DNA of 64,000 nucleotides from JALORV01 sp963703945 (GCA_963703945.1 CAVPGM010000005.1:186001-250000), one strand, 5' to 3'; numbered from the stretch's first letter, positions 37,181 through 46,658 are shown. The notes: generated by a model not told the origin, from the sequence alone. Made by a program: numbers and translations.

Positions 37181-39037
37181 ATGGCAACACGTCCTGGTCT
37201 GATCCGACGTTTCTTCGGCGGCCTGTGGGCGTTGCTCGACTTCTCGCGTCGGCTGGCGATGAACCTGCTGTTCCTGCTCGTCGTCGGCATCCTTCTGTTC
37301 GTATGGCTGTCTTCCGACAAGCCGCCGCGGCTGGCTTCCGACACCGCGCTGGTTCTCAACATCCAGGGCGATATCGTGGAGGAATACACGGTCGCCGCGC
37401 AGGAGGCGGCGATTGCCGAGGCGCTGGGTCGCGACCGCTTCGAAACCCGATTGCGCGACATTCTGGCCGTGCTCGACGGCGCAACACGCGATCCCCAGAT
37501 CACTCGGGTGGTCGTGGTGCCGGACGACATGGGCAGCGCGGGACTGGCCACACTGCGCGAAATTGGTGCGGCGCTGGAGCGTGTGCGCGCCGCAGGGAAA
37601 CCCGTGCTCGCCTGGGCCGAGTCGTACAGCCAGGGTCAGTACTTTCTGGCCGCACATTCCGACGAGGTCTATCTGCATCCGTCGGGAGCACTGTTGATCC
37701 GCGGGATGGGCGGCAACCGCGGTTACTACAAGGAACTGCTGGACAAGCTCGGAGTGACAGTCAACACGTTCCAGGCAGGCCGCTACAAGAGTTTCAGCGA
37801 GCCGTTCACCCGCACCGGCCCTTCACCCGAATCGATGGAGGCCGACGCATTCCTGCTGAACGGGCTGTGGTCGACCTGGGTCGCCGACGTCGAGCGCAGC
37901 AGGAAGCTGAAGCCAGGAAGTCTGATGACGGCGATCAACGATCTGCCGGCTCGACTGCGAGCGACCGACGGCGATATCGCGCAACTCGCTTTGAAGGAAA
38001 GACTGGTCGACGGACTGAAGCGACGGGAGGAATTCCGGGCGCTGATAATTGAACGCGGTGCACCGCGCAGTTCCGAGGACAACGAGACTTTCCGCCAGAT
38101 TTCGATGGATGCCTACCGGCGCTACATCGACCGCCCGGCGACCGGCAAGGCGGTCGGCGTGGTGGTCGCCCAGGGTGAGATCGTCGACGGCGACGGGCGC
38201 AAGGGTACGGTCGGGTCACGTGCGGCCGCAGAACTGATCCAGCGTGCACGGCAGGACGATGACATCCGCGCGCTCGTGGTGCGCATCGATTCGCCGGGCG
38301 GCAGTTCGGCGGCTTCGGAACTGATCCGCGAGCAGCTCGACCTGACGCGCCGGGCCGGCAAGCCGGTGGTGATCTCGATGGGGGATGTCGCCGCGTCCGG
38401 CGGCTACTGGATCGCGATGGGGGGCGATGAGGTCGTGGCGGATGCCGCGACGATCACCGGATCCATCGGCGTATTCGCGCTGGTTCCGACGTTCAGTGGA
38501 ACGATGGACAAGATCGGCGTCACCAGCGGCGGCGTCGCGACCACCTGGATCGCCGAAGCGACCGACCTCACCCGTCCGCTCGACAAGCGGCTGGCCGAGG
38601 TCGTGCAGGCCAGCGTCGGCCACACCTATCGCGAGTTCCTGTCGGTCGTGGCAGCCAACCGCAAATCCACTCCCGAGCAGATTAACGAGGTGGCACAAGG
38701 CCGGGTCTGGACCGGCGCGCAGGCCAAGGAACGAGGACTGGTTGACGCCGCTGGCGGGCTGGACCTGGCTATCAAGGCGGCGGCGAAGCGAGCATCGCTC
38801 GGCGACGATTACCGCGTCGAATACCTCGAACATGCTCCGCGCGGGATCGACCGCTACCTTTCATTGTTCTTCGGCCGGCTGGGCGCGGTTCTGCGGGACG
38901 AACTCGGCTGGGACGCGCTTGCCCGGGCGATGGCCGGAGCCCTTGCGCCGCCCGCCACGCGAGAACTGCGGCTGCTGATCGAAGCGAAGGACAATCCGAC
39001 GCGGTCGCTGGCCTACTGCTTTTGCGTGTTGCGCTGA
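37181..39037 (+). CDS. sppA: signal peptide peptidase SppA, 67K type
   Basis: A 618-residue inner-membrane protease degrading cleaved signal peptides. One N-terminal anchor (about 27-44, NLLFLLVVGILLFVWL) precedes two tandem S49 domains. The catalytic dyad is split: K203 (AGRYKSFSEPFTR) in the first domain and S406 (GDVAASGGYWIA) in the second, as in E. coli SppA. Complete in length. It lies between the nucleotidase and slmA, each by under 200 bp. Confidence 0.95.
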   Translation: MATRPGLIRRFFGGLWALLDFSRRLAMNLLFLLVVGILLFVWLSSDKPPRLASDTALVLNIQGDIVEEYTVAAQEAAIAEALGRDRFETRLRDILAVLDGATRDPQITRVVVVPDDMGSAGLATLREIGAALERVRAAGKPVLAWAESYSQGQYFLAAHSDEVYLHPSGALLIRGMGGNRGYYKELLDKLGVTVNTFQAGRYKSFSEPFTRTGPSPESMEADAFLLNGLWSTWVADVERSRKLKPGSLMTAINDLPARLRATDGDIAQLALKERLVDGLKRREEFRALIIERGAPRSSEDNETFRQISMDAYRRYIDRPATGKAVGVVVAQGEIVDGDGRKGTVGSRAAAELIQRARQDDDIRALVVRIDSPGGSSAASELIREQLDLTRRAGKPVVISMGDVAASGGYWIAMGGDEVVADAATITGSIGVFALVPTFSGTMDKIGVTSGGVATTWIAEATDLTRPLDKRLAEVVQASVGHTYREFLSVVAANRKSTPEQINEVAQGRVWTGAQAKERGLVDAAGGLDLAIKAAAKRASLGDDYRVEYLEHAPRGIDRYLSLFFGRLGAVLRDELGWDALARAMAGALAPPATRELRLLIEAKDNPTRSLAYCFCVLR

Positions 39038-39202
39038 GCTGATCCGCTGGTAAGGCGGTCCGTGCGGCCTCATTTCGAGCCGCTGAAGGACGCCCGTCGG
39101 TCTCGGAGAGTGTTCGCAGTTGCGGCTTTCCGGCGTAGTATGCCTTCACGTCCGGGCGTGCCGCCCGACGCAGACGGCCTTACTTCCTCCCTCGCCTCCG
39201 CC

Positions 39203-39802
39203 ATGGACATCACTGGTTCGATCGCCAGTCCGCGCAAACCGGGGGCGCGCAAGCTGCAGATCCTGCAGACCCTCGCCAGCATGCTGGAAGACCCCAAGGG
39301 CGAGAAGGTAACGACCGCCGCCCTCGCCGCGCGGCTCGGCGTGTCGGAAGCGGCGCTCTATCGTCACTTCGCCAGCAAGGCGCAGATGTTCGAAGGGCTG
39401 ATCGAGTTCATCGAAACGACGGTCTTCGGGCTGATCAACGAGATCAGCGCGCGCGAGTCGTCGGGCGTCAAACAGGTACGCGCCATCGTCGCGATGCTTC
39501 TCGAGTTCGCCCAGACCAACAAGGGCATGACTCGCGTTCTGATCGGCGATGCGCTGGTCAACGAAAACGAGCGGCTGCAGGAACGCATCAACCAGCTGAT
39601 CGAGCGCATCGAGTCGTCCATCCGGCAGGGCTACCGCGTCGCCATCAGCGAGCACGAGTTGCCGGAATCACTCGACGCCAGCGCGCGCGCCGGGCTCGTG
39701 GTGGCGTTCGTCATCGGGCGGTGGCATCGCTTTGCCAAGAGCGGGTTTCGCAAATTCCCGGCAGACGGCCTGGATGCCCAGCTTCAGGTGCTGATGGGCT
39801 GA
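39203..39802 (+). CDS. slmA: nucleoid occlusion factor SlmA
   Basis: TetR-family DNA-binding protein that blocks FtsZ assembly over the nucleoid. HTH: VTTAALAARLGVSEAALYRH then FASKAQMFEGLIEFIE (about 32-67). The ligand domain carries TNKGMTRVLIGDALVNENER and the end FRKFPADGLDAQLQ, characteristic of SlmA. Length from ATG 39203 is 199 residues; an earlier in-frame ATG at 39140 would add 21 residues and cannot be excluded because neither has a good ribosome binding site. The argB–nucleotidase–(sppA)–slmA order supports the call. Confidence 0.9.
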   Translation: MDITGSIASPRKPGARKLQILQTLASMLEDPKGEKVTTAALAARLGVSEAALYRHFASKAQMFEGLIEFIETTVFGLINEISARESSGVKQVRAIVAMLLEFAQTNKGMTRVLIGDALVNENERLQERINQLIERIESSIRQGYRVAISEHELPESLDASARAGLVVAFVIGRWHRFAKSGFRKFPADGLDAQLQVLMG

Positions 39803-39828
39803 ACGTGGGGTCGCGCGGCGCCTTCGTC

Positions 39829-40575
39829 TCAGCGACCGCCACACACAGGGCACTGCGCATCGCGCGGCACGCGCACCGAGTGCCATTGCATCGTGAGCGC
39901 GTCCAGCATCAGCATGCGGCCGACCAGCGACGTGCCGATTCCCGCGGCCAGTTTCAGCGCTTCAGCGGCCTGCACCGTGCCGACGATGCCCGTGACCGGC
40001 GCGAAGACTCCCATGATGGAGCACAGTTCATCTTCTCCGTCGCCTGGAGGAAACAGGCACGCATAACACGGCGAATCGTCTCGCCGCACGTCGAAGGCCG
40101 CGACCTGGCCATCGAAACGCACCGCGGCGCCCGAGACGAGCGGACGCGCCCGCTTGACGCAGGCTCGATTGATCGCGTGGCGCGTTTCGAAATTGTCCGA
40201 GCAGTCGAGGACAAGGCTGGCGCGGCCGACCAGATCATCCAGCGCGCCGGCATCAACCCGCCGGTCTACGGTGATCACCTGCACGTCCGGGTTGATGGCG
40301 GCCAGAGCGATTCGACCGGACTCCGACTTGGGCATGCCGATGCGATCGGTCGTGTGCAGAATCTGGCGCTGGAGGTTGGTGAGGTCGACCCGGTCGCCGT
40401 CGACCAGCGTGAGCGAACCGACGCCGGCTGAAGCGAGGTAATACGCGGCTGGCGATCCCAGTCCGCCGGCACCGATGACGAGGATGTCGGCCTCGCGCAG
40501 CCGCTGCTGCCCCTCCACTCCGATTTCATTCAGCAGGATGTGCCGGGAGTAACGCAGCAACTGGTCGTCGTTCAA
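39829..40575 (-). CDS. moeB: MoeB/HesA/ThiF family adenylyltransferase
   Basis: E1-like enzyme adenylating the C-terminus of MoaD or ThiS-type sulfur carriers. The 248-residue protein has the ATP-binding ILVIGAGGLGSPAAYYLASA (GxGGLGS, about 35-54), DLTNLQRQILHTTDRIG (R-finger region), DCSDNFETRHAIN and two zinc-binding CxxC pairs, CYAC and CPVC. The initiator appears to be TTG 40575, following TGAGGC; the in-frame ATG at 40620 lies inside the ctp terminator hairpin. moeB versus thiF/hesA cannot be fully separated by sequence. Confidence 0.85.
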   Translation of the reverse strand: MNDDQLLRYSRHILLNEIGVEGQQRLREADILVIGAGGLGSPAAYYLASAGVGSLTLVDGDRVDLTNLQRQILHTTDRIGMPKSESGRIALAAINPDVQVITVDRRVDAGALDDLVGRASLVLDCSDNFETRHAINRACVKRARPLVSGAAVRFDGQVAAFDVRRDDSPCYACLFPPGDGEDELCSIMGVFAPVTGIVGTVQAAEALKLAAGIGTSLVGRMLMLDALTMQWHSVRVPRDAQCPVCGGR

Positions 40576-40584
40576 GTCGGGCCT

Positions 40585-40615
40585 CAAATGAAAACGGGCC
40601 GCGCCGCGGCCCGTT
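40585..40615 (-). terminator. intrinsic terminator downstream of ctp
   Basis: Perfect 10-bp stem AACGGGCCGC/GCGGCCCGTT (arms 40593-40602 and 40606-40615) with a 3-nt loop; on the minus strand it is followed by TTTTCATTT. It lies 18 bp after the protease stop and just before the moeB start. Confidence 0.8.
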
Positions 40616-40632
40616 CGCATGCGGGAATCAGC

Positions 40633-42084
40633 CTAGCGCGCGGGCGCCTTGGCGACGTTTTCGCCCTTCGGCTTCGCCACGTCGACCGGCTTGCCCTTCA
40701 GATGATTCATCGCCTGCTGCAGCTGAAAATCGTCGTTGCTGCCGAATTCATAACGGCGCGACGGGGCCGGCGCCTTGACCGCCGGTGCGGCATCGTCGAT
40801 CGCAGGAACGGCAGCGGCACCCGGCGGGGCCGTGGCGCGGCGCGCTGCGTCCTCGGCTTTCGTTCCTTCGAGGTGCCTGACCAGGTCGGCCTCACGCACG
40901 TTGAATCCCGAAAAATTGCCTTCCGGCGTGTCCTCGACCAGCAGGTCGGGGGCGATCCCCTTGGCCTGGATCGACCGTCCGTTGGGCGTGTAATAGCGGG
41001 CCGTGGTCAGCTTGATCGCCGCCGGCCCTTCGCCTTCGAGGCGGAGCGGGATGATGGTCTGCACCGAGCCCTTGCCGAAAGTCTGCGTGCCGATCACGGT
41101 GGCGCGCTTGTGGTCTTGCAAGGCTCCGGCCACGATCTCCGATGCCGAGGCGGACGCACCGTTGACCAAGACGATCATCGGCACGCTCTTGATTTGCGTC
41201 GGAAGTTTCTGCAATACGTCCTCGCCCCGGCCGCGCAGGTAATCCTCGGGTGCTGCCACGAAGCGGCGCTTCGAATCGTCGTTGCGCCCGTCGGTGGAGA
41301 CCACAAGAGCGCGCTGAGGCAGGAAAGCGGCGGAAACGCCGACCGCCGAATGCAGCAGCCCACCGGGGTCATTACGCAGATCCAGCACCAGGCCCTTTAG
41401 CGGTCCCTGCTTGTACAACTCGTTGATCTGCTTGACCATGTCGTCGACGGTGCGCTCCTGAAACTGGGAAATGCGAACAAAACCGTAGCCCGGCTCGATC
41501 GTGCGGGCGCGCACCGACTGCACACGGATCACGTCGCGCATCAACGTGAATTCGAGAGGCTTGTCCTCGCCCTTGCGTGCGATGGTCAGCGTGATCGACG
41601 TGCGTGGCTTGCCGCGCATCAGCTTGACCGCCTCGGGCAGCGTCATGCCACGCGTCACCTTGTCGTCGATCTTGATGATGAGGTCGCCGGCCTTGACGCC
41701 CGCGCGCGCTGCTGGAGTGTCGTCGATCGGCGCGATGACCTTGACGATGCCGTCTTCCGCGCCAACCTCGATGCCCAGTCCTCCGAACTCGCCCTGTGTA
41801 CTCGACTGCATGTCCTTGAACGCGTCGGCATCGAGAAACGCCGAATGAGGATCGAGCCCGGCCAGCATGCCAGAGATCGCTTCCTGCATCAGCTTCTTGT
41901 CGTCGACCGGCTCGACGTAGTTCTGCTTGACGGCGCCGAAGACCTCCGTGAACTGGCGGATCTCTTCGAGCGGAATCTGGCCGCGCGAATCCCTGAAGGC
42001 ATACGCCGAGATGCCCAGGCTGACCAGCACGCCTGCAATCGCGCCGGTACCGATCAGTCCAACACTGCGTAACCTGCCTGCCAT
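40633..42084 (-). CDS. S41 family carboxy-terminal processing protease (CtpA-like)
   Basis: A 483-residue periplasmic protease with an N-terminal signal-anchor (VGLIGTGAIAGVLVSLGISA), a PDZ domain (about 100-175, GGLGIEVGAEDGIVKVIAPI) and the S41 catalytic core. The Ser/Lys dyad is S313 in NGASASASEIVAG and K338 in GTQTFGKGSVQT. The C-terminal 80 or so residues are Ala/Pro/Lys-rich and disordered. It is downstream of envC, the usual envC–ctp pairing, and ends at a good terminator. Confidence 0.94.
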   Translation of the reverse strand: MAGRLRSVGLIGTGAIAGVLVSLGISAYAFRDSRGQIPLEEIRQFTEVFGAVKQNYVEPVDDKKLMQEAISGMLAGLDPHSAFLDADAFKDMQSSTQGEFGGLGIEVGAEDGIVKVIAPIDDTPAARAGVKAGDLIIKIDDKVTRGMTLPEAVKLMRGKPRTSITLTIARKGEDKPLEFTLMRDVIRVQSVRARTIEPGYGFVRISQFQERTVDDMVKQINELYKQGPLKGLVLDLRNDPGGLLHSAVGVSAAFLPQRALVVSTDGRNDDSKRRFVAAPEDYLRGRGEDVLQKLPTQIKSVPMIVLVNGASASASEIVAGALQDHKRATVIGTQTFGKGSVQTIIPLRLEGEGPAAIKLTTARYYTPNGRSIQAKGIAPDLLVEDTPEGNFSGFNVREADLVRHLEGTKAEDAARRATAPPGAAAVPAIDDAAPAVKAPAPSRRYEFGSNDDFQLQQAMNHLKGKPVDVAKPKGENVAKAPAR

Positions 42085-42150
42085 GCAACCTCCGGGGGAG
42101 CCGGTTCGCGGAAAACCGCGCTCTTTTTCTTGTGCGATTGAAGATGAAAC

Positions 42151-43539
42151 TTAGCGCGCCGCCACCCAGGTGAGCGGGTCAAAAGGGCGGCCCTGGAAAC
42201 GTAGTTCGAAGTATAGGCCCGGGTACTCGTTGCCACCCGTATTTCCGACCGACGCAACCACCTCTCCGACAGTCACTTTGTCACCAATGTTCCGTAACAG
42301 GGATTCATTGTTGCCGTAGACCGACAGAAAACTGCCTCCGTGGTCGATCACCATCAGGTTGCCGAATCCGCGTAGCCAGTCTGAAAAGACGACCGTGCCA
42401 TCGCCGACGGACCTGACGTCTGTTCCGACGGGGGCGCGCACAAAGATGCCCTTCCAGGTCGGACCGGCGGCCCCGCCTTCTGCCCGGCGCGGGCTGCCGA
42501 AGCGTGCCGCAACCGCGCCGCTGACTGGCAGCGAAAGGTGGCCCTTGCGTTGGGCAAAGTTAGAGCCGTTTGGACTGCCCTGAGGTTCGTTCGGCGAAGT
42601 TACCGTGGGGTGCGGCGCGTCGGCGTTCGAATTGGGCTTCTGCGGCGCTTTCGCCTGACGGCGCCTTTCGGCCTCCTGGCGAGATCGCTCGGCCTCCCGC
42701 CGAGCCTGCTCGGCAAGCACCTTGGAAATGCTGTCGATCAGCGTAGCCAGCCTTTTTTCGTCCCTCTCGGCACGGGCGATCGATTGTCGCTGGGAGTCGA
42801 TCTGCTTCGCCAGCTGGTTGAGTACAAGTCGCCTGCGCTCGCCTTCCTTCTGCAACAAAGTGCGATTTCTCTCCTCATCTTCTGCAATTTTCAGCAATTC
42901 CACCCTCTTCTGCTGTGATTCTTCCTGCAGTAAGGCCAGCTCCGTTCGCCGGTCGTTCAATACTTGCAGGTTGCGCGTGGTCGCACGCCCTAAATATCCG
43001 AGATATTCGCCTTCGCGGTCCAGTTCACCAGGATCGCCGCCCTCGATCACCCGTTGCAACGGATCGCGAAGCGCGAGCACCTGCAATTCCCTCATCAGCA
43101 GGTTCAGCTGCGCTTCCTGGCTTTCCTGCCGTCGGGCGACGTCGCGCTCCCGCGCGGCCAGAGCAGCAATCTGCTTTTCGGCGCGTTCACGGTCAGTGGA
43201 CAGTTCGCGCAGCCGCCGGTTGGCCGAGGAGATGGCTGCTTCCGAGCTGGCGAGCGCGTCGGTCGCCTCGGAATGCGAGGCTTCACTCGCCGCGAGTTGC
43301 CTCTTGAGCTTGGCCAGTTCGTTGCGCAATCCCTGCTGTTCCGATTGCAGCGCGCGCTGCTGCTGCGGGGTTGCGGGCGCACTTGGTTTCGCCGCGGCAT
43401 TCGGCAATGCGGGCGCCGCTTTCGCTGTGTCTCTGCCCTGGACCTGGCCCGCTATCGGAGGTGAAATCAGGACGAAGACGCCTGCGACCAGGGCCGCGGT
43501 CTGCCGTCGACGGACAGCGGAACAGGCACTTGCGTTCAA
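42151..43539 (-). CDS. envC: murein hydrolase activator EnvC family protein
   Basis: A 462-residue periplasmic protein: signal peptide (about 1-30, ALVAGVFVLISPPIAGQ), long coiled coil from about 60 to 315 (EQQGLRNELAKLKRQLAASE and onward), Lys/Pro/Asn linker, and a C-terminal LytM/M23-like domain (KGIFVRAPVGTDVRSVGDGT, VIDHGGSFLSVYGNNESLL, YFELRFQGRPFDPLTWV). EnvC activates septal amidases and is itself catalytically inert; here the typical metal-binding H residues look incomplete. The start is TTG 43539 in a TTGA overlap with the gpmA stop. In-frame codons further upstream overlap gpmA. Confidence 0.9.
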   Translation of the reverse strand: MNASACSAVRRRQTAALVAGVFVLISPPIAGQVQGRDTAKAAPALPNAAAKPSAPATPQQQRALQSEQQGLRNELAKLKRQLAASEASHSEATDALASSEAAISSANRRLRELSTDRERAEKQIAALAARERDVARRQESQEAQLNLLMRELQVLALRDPLQRVIEGGDPGELDREGEYLGYLGRATTRNLQVLNDRRTELALLQEESQQKRVELLKIAEDEERNRTLLQKEGERRRLVLNQLAKQIDSQRQSIARAERDEKRLATLIDSISKVLAEQARREAERSRQEAERRRQAKAPQKPNSNADAPHPTVTSPNEPQGSPNGSNFAQRKGHLSLPVSGAVAARFGSPRRAEGGAAGPTWKGIFVRAPVGTDVRSVGDGTVVFSDWLRGFGNLMVIDHGGSFLSVYGNNESLLRNIGDKVTVGEVVASVGNTGGNEYPGLYFELRFQGRPFDPLTWVAAR

Positions 43540-44291
43540 GCGTCGGTTCGCGCCCGGCCTTGCGCAGCGACCGCCGCCGTGGCGCGTGCAATGTCGTCGG
43601 CGTCGCCGAGGTAGTAGTGCCGCAGCGGCCGCAGATCGGAATCGAGCTCGTACACCAGCGGCCGCGCCGTTGGAACATTGAGACCGACGATGTCGTCGTC
43701 CGATATGTTGTCGAGGTATTTGATCAACGCCCTGAGCGAATTGCCGTGCGCAGTCACGACCACCCGGCGACCGCGAGTGATCGCCGGAGCGATCGAGTCC
43801 TTCCAGAAAGGAATGACCCGCGCAACCGTATCGCGCAGACACTCGGTTGCCGGAATGTCGCCGGGAGCGAGGTGCCGGTAGCGCGGGTCCCGGCCGGCCC
43901 AGCGAGGGTCGTCCTCGGTGAGAGGATCGGGCGCGATCGCATAGGCTCGTCGCCAGATCAGGACCTGCTCCTCTCCGAAGCGCGCCGCAGTTTCGGCCTT
44001 GTTCAGACCCTGCAACGACCCGTAGTGACGCTCGTTCAGTCGCCAGCTGTGAACCACGGGCAACCACATCAGGTCCATCGCGTCGAGCGTGATCCACAGC
44101 GTGCGTATCGCACGCTTCAGCACGGAGGTATACGCGATGTCGAAGACGTATCCCTCGCGCTTCAACAGTTCACCCGCGGCGCGCGCTTCCTGCCGGCCGT
44201 GATCCGTGAGGTCGACATCGGTCCAGCCGGTGAACCGGTTGTCGAGATTCCACTGGCTTTCGCCATGGCGGAGCAGCACGAGTTTGAACAT
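43536..44291 (-). CDS. gpmA: 2,3-bisphosphoglycerate-dependent phosphoglycerate mutase
   Basis: Interconverts 3- and 2-phosphoglycerate in glycolysis. The 251-residue protein carries the phosphohistidine motif LLRHGESQWN (H9), the SVLKRAIRTLW segment, LNERHYGSLQGLNKAETAAR, and the second catalytic histidine in VVVTAHGNSLRALIKYL. It is followed by envC (TTGA overlap) and is divergent from the rhodanese–secB operon. Confidence 0.96.
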   Translation of the reverse strand: MFKLVLLRHGESQWNLDNRFTGWTDVDLTDHGRQEARAAGELLKREGYVFDIAYTSVLKRAIRTLWITLDAMDLMWLPVVHSWRLNERHYGSLQGLNKAETAARFGEEQVLIWRRAYAIAPDPLTEDDPRWAGRDPRYRHLAPGDIPATECLRDTVARVIPFWKDSIAPAITRGRRVVVTAHGNSLRALIKYLDNISDDDIVGLNVPTARPLVYELDSDLRPLRHYYLGDADDIARATAAVAAQGRARTDA

Positions 44292-44337
44292 GGCGAGGCG
44301 ACCGCATCGAGGCTGCGAGTGAAATGCGTCCGTATTC

Positions 44338-44343
44338 TATAAT
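44338..44343 (+). promoter_or_regulatory. candidate -10 for rhodanese–grxC–secB–gpsA operon
   Basis: A perfect TATAAT sits 60 bases before the rhodanese start. No convincing -35 is found 17 bp upstream. Confidence 0.4.
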
Positions 44344-44402
44344 TCACGGCTTTTCGCCGGCTTCGCATCCTGCGTCGGCACGTCTTATCGAGCATCGCTT
44401 CC

Positions 44403-44804
44403 GTGCAATTCTTCCTCGACAACATCATCCTGATCGCAGTCGCGTTCGTGAGCGGCGCGATGCTCATCTGGCCGGCAGTGCGCGGACGGGCGAGCGGGCC
44501 GACGCTGTCGACGCTGCAGGCCACGCAGCTGATGAACAGCCGCAATCCCCAGGTCATCGACCTGCGCAACCCCGAGGAATTCGCGAAAGGGTCACTGCCG
44601 AACGCGCGCAATGTTCCGGTCGACAAGCTGAGTGCGCGACTGAACGAATTGAAGAAGGACAAGCCCGTGCTGCTTGTGTGCGCAACCGGGACCACCGCAG
44701 GCAAGACCGCCGGCCTGTTGCGCAGTCAGGGCTTTGGTGACGTATATGTGCTGGCGGGCGGCATGGCAGCGTGGCGCGACGCAGGCCTGCCGTTGCGAGC
44801 CTGA
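44403..44804 (+). CDS. membrane-anchored rhodanese-like protein
   Basis: A 133-residue protein with an N-terminal membrane helix (NIILIAVAFVSGAMLIW) and a rhodanese domain: PQVIDLRNPEEFAKGSLPNA and the active-site loop VCATGTTAGKTAGLLRSQGF with catalytic C93. Start is GTG 44403. Sulfurtransferase activity is likely; the cellular acceptor is unknown. First gene of a plus-strand run with grxC, secB and gpsA, an arrangement conserved in betaproteobacteria. Confidence 0.88.
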   Translation: MQFFLDNIILIAVAFVSGAMLIWPAVRGRASGPTLSTLQATQLMNSRNPQVIDLRNPEEFAKGSLPNARNVPVDKLSARLNELKKDKPVLLVCATGTTAGKTAGLLRSQGFGDVYVLAGGMAAWRDAGLPLRA

Positions 44805-44818
44805 GGCGAGGATTCGTG

Positions 44819-45076
44819 ATGAGCCACGTCCTGATGTACAGCACGGGCGCCTGCCCGTTTTGCCAGCGCGCAGAGATGCTGCTGAAGGCGCGCGGTGTGG
44901 CGGAAATCGAAAAGGTCCGGGTGGACCTCGACTCGGCCCGACGCGACGAGATGATCTCCCGCACCGGCCGGCGCACCGTCCCGCAGATCTACATCGGCGA
45001 GACCCACGTGGGTGGGTTCGACGACCTCTCGGCACTCGATCGCGAGGGGAAACTGACGCCACTGCTGACGGCGTAG
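44819..45076 (+). CDS. grxC: glutaredoxin 3
   Basis: An 85-residue glutathione-dependent disulfide reductase. The dithiol active site is GACPFCQRA (C12, C15), with TVPQIYIGETHVGG forming the glutathione-binding cis-Pro region. ATG 44819 is chosen because it gives the standard N-terminus MSHVLMYSTG; an in-frame start at 44771 overlaps the rhodanese gene. It lies 14 bp after rhodanese and 55 bp before secB. Confidence 0.95.
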   Translation: MSHVLMYSTGACPFCQRAEMLLKARGVAEIEKVRVDLDSARRDEMISRTGRRTVPQIYIGETHVGGFDDLSALDREGKLTPLLTA

Positions 45077-45131
45077 CCTTTCAACCCACCGCCGAAGCGG
45101 CGACGCCGCCAAGGACTTGCCAGGAAAACCG

Positions 45132-45650
45132 ATGACCGATACTCAAGCCGCGGCCGCTATTCCCCAGGGACCTGTGTTCCAGGTGCAGCGCGTCTATCTG
45201 AAAGACGCGTCGCTCGAGATGCCGAACGCGCCCGCCATATTTCTCGAAACGGAAAATCCGAAGGTCGACGTGCAGCTCGAGGTGTCCGACGCGGCCGTTG
45301 TCGATGCGATGCACGAAGTTGTCGTTCGCGTCACCGTAACCGCAAAGGTCAAGGACAAGGTGCTGTTCCTGGTCGAGGGCAAGCAGGCCGGCATCTTCGA
45401 GATGCGCAACATTCCGGCCGAACAGAGGCCGCCCATCATCGGCATCGTGTGTCCGGGCATCGTGTATCCCTATCTGCGCTCGAACATCGCGGACATGATC
45501 AGCCGCACGGGTCTGCCACCGATCCATCTGGCCGAGATCAATTTCGAGGCTTTCTTCCAGCAGCGCCAGGCTGCGCTGGCGCAACAGGCCGCGGGACAGC
45601 TGGTGACTCCGCAGGCCGCCGCCAACGGCAATGGCGCGGCCAGCGCCTGA
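45132..45650 (+). CDS. secB: protein-export chaperone SecB
   Basis: Tetrameric cytosolic chaperone delivering unfolded preproteins to SecA. The 172-residue protein has GPVFQVQRVYLKDASLEMPN, NPKVDVQLEVSDA, EVVVRVTVTAKVKDKVLFLV, EGKQAGIFEMRNI and CPGIVYPYLRSNIADMISR; the C-terminus is a short Ala/Gln-rich tail. ATG 45132 follows AGGAAAA; an upstream TTG at 45117 is less likely. Confidence 0.96.
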   Translation: MTDTQAAAAIPQGPVFQVQRVYLKDASLEMPNAPAIFLETENPKVDVQLEVSDAAVVDAMHEVVVRVTVTAKVKDKVLFLVEGKQAGIFEMRNIPAEQRPPIIGIVCPGIVYPYLRSNIADMISRTGLPPIHLAEINFEAFFQQRQAALAQQAAGQLVTPQAAANGNGAASA

Positions 45651-45656
45651 CAGGCG

Positions 45657-46658
45657 ATGAATATCGCGGTGCTCGGCGCGGGGGCGTGGGGCACCGCGAT
45701 CGCGGCCTCGCTCGCCGGGCGCCGCCCCGTGGTGCTGCAGGTGAGGAACGCGGCCCTGGCCGATGAGATGCGGTCGGCGCGCGTCAATCGGCGCTACCTG
45801 CCGGGCGTTGCGCTGCCGCCCGAACTGACGGTGACCTCGGACTTCGGCGCTGCCGTCGCGCACACCGAGGGCGGCCTGCTGATCATCGCCACTCCGACCC
45901 GTGCGCTGCGCGACGTCTGTGTCCAGCTGGCGGCGACCGGTACCCGCAGTCCGTTCGTCTGGCTGTGCAAGGGCCTCGAGGAAGGCGGCCAACTGCTCGC
46001 GCATGAGATCGTGGCTCAGGCCTGGCCGTTCGCGACCGACCGTGGCGGACCGTTGTCGGGCCCAAGCTTCGCATTCGAGGTCGCACAGGGTCTGCCAACC
46101 GCGCTGACGGTAGCTGGCACCCCTGAACTGTGCGTAACGGTCACCGCGGCGCTGCACGGCGGCGCGCTGAGGATCTACTCGTCAGCGGATGTCATCGGCG
46201 TCGAAGTCGGTGGAACCGTCAAGAATGTTCTCGCCATTGCCACGGGAATCAGCGACGCGCTTCAGCTCGGCATGAACGCACGGGCTGCGCTGATTACGCG
46301 CGGGCTGGCCGAGATGTCGCGGCTCGGTGTGGCGCTCGGTGCGCGCGCGGAGACCTTCATGGGGCTCACGGGACTCGGCGACCTGATCCTGACTGCCACC
46401 GGTGACCTGTCGCGCAATCGGCAGGTGGGTCTTGCGCTGGGTCGCGGCCGGTCGCTGGACCAGGCGGTCGGCGAACTCGGTCATGTCGCGGAAGGCGTGC
46501 GGTCCGCCGAGGCGGTGCTGGGGCGCGCGCGGGCGGCCGGAGTTCAGATGCCGATCACCGAGGCCGTTTGTGCCGTCCTGAGCGGCCGCGTGACCGCCCC
46601 GCAGGCGCTCGATCGGCTGCTGGCACGCGATCCCAAGAGCGAGAACGAATCACGATGA
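45657..46658 (+). CDS. gpsA: glycerol-3-phosphate dehydrogenase [NAD(P)+]
   Basis: Reduces dihydroxyacetone phosphate to sn-glycerol-3-phosphate for phospholipid synthesis. The 333-residue protein opens with the dinucleotide fold AVLGAGAWGTAIAASLAG and contains CKGLEEGGQLL, GPSFAFEVAQGLPTALTVAG, the catalytic lysine region GVEVGGTVKNVLAIATGISD and TGLGDLILTATGDLSRNR. It overlaps the LOG gene by four bases (ATGA). Confidence 0.96.
   Translation: MNIAVLGAGAWGTAIAASLAGRRPVVLQVRNAALADEMRSARVNRRYLPGVALPPELTVTSDFGAAVAHTEGGLLIIATPTRALRDVCVQLAATGTRSPFVWLCKGLEEGGQLLAHEIVAQAWPFATDRGGPLSGPSFAFEVAQGLPTALTVAGTPELCVTVTAALHGGALRIYSSADVIGVEVGGTVKNVLAIATGISDALQLGMNARAALITRGLAEMSRLGVALGARAETFMGLTGLGDLILTATGDLSRNRQVGLALGRGRSLDQAVGELGHVAEGVRSAEAVLGRARAAGVQMPITEAVCAVLSGRVTAPQALDRLLARDPKSENESR

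Noticed and set aside
42151..44097. A 648-residue EnvC starting inside gpmA
   Set aside because: The extra 186 residues overlap gpmA and lack homology; a TTG in a TTGA overlap gives a normal signal peptide.
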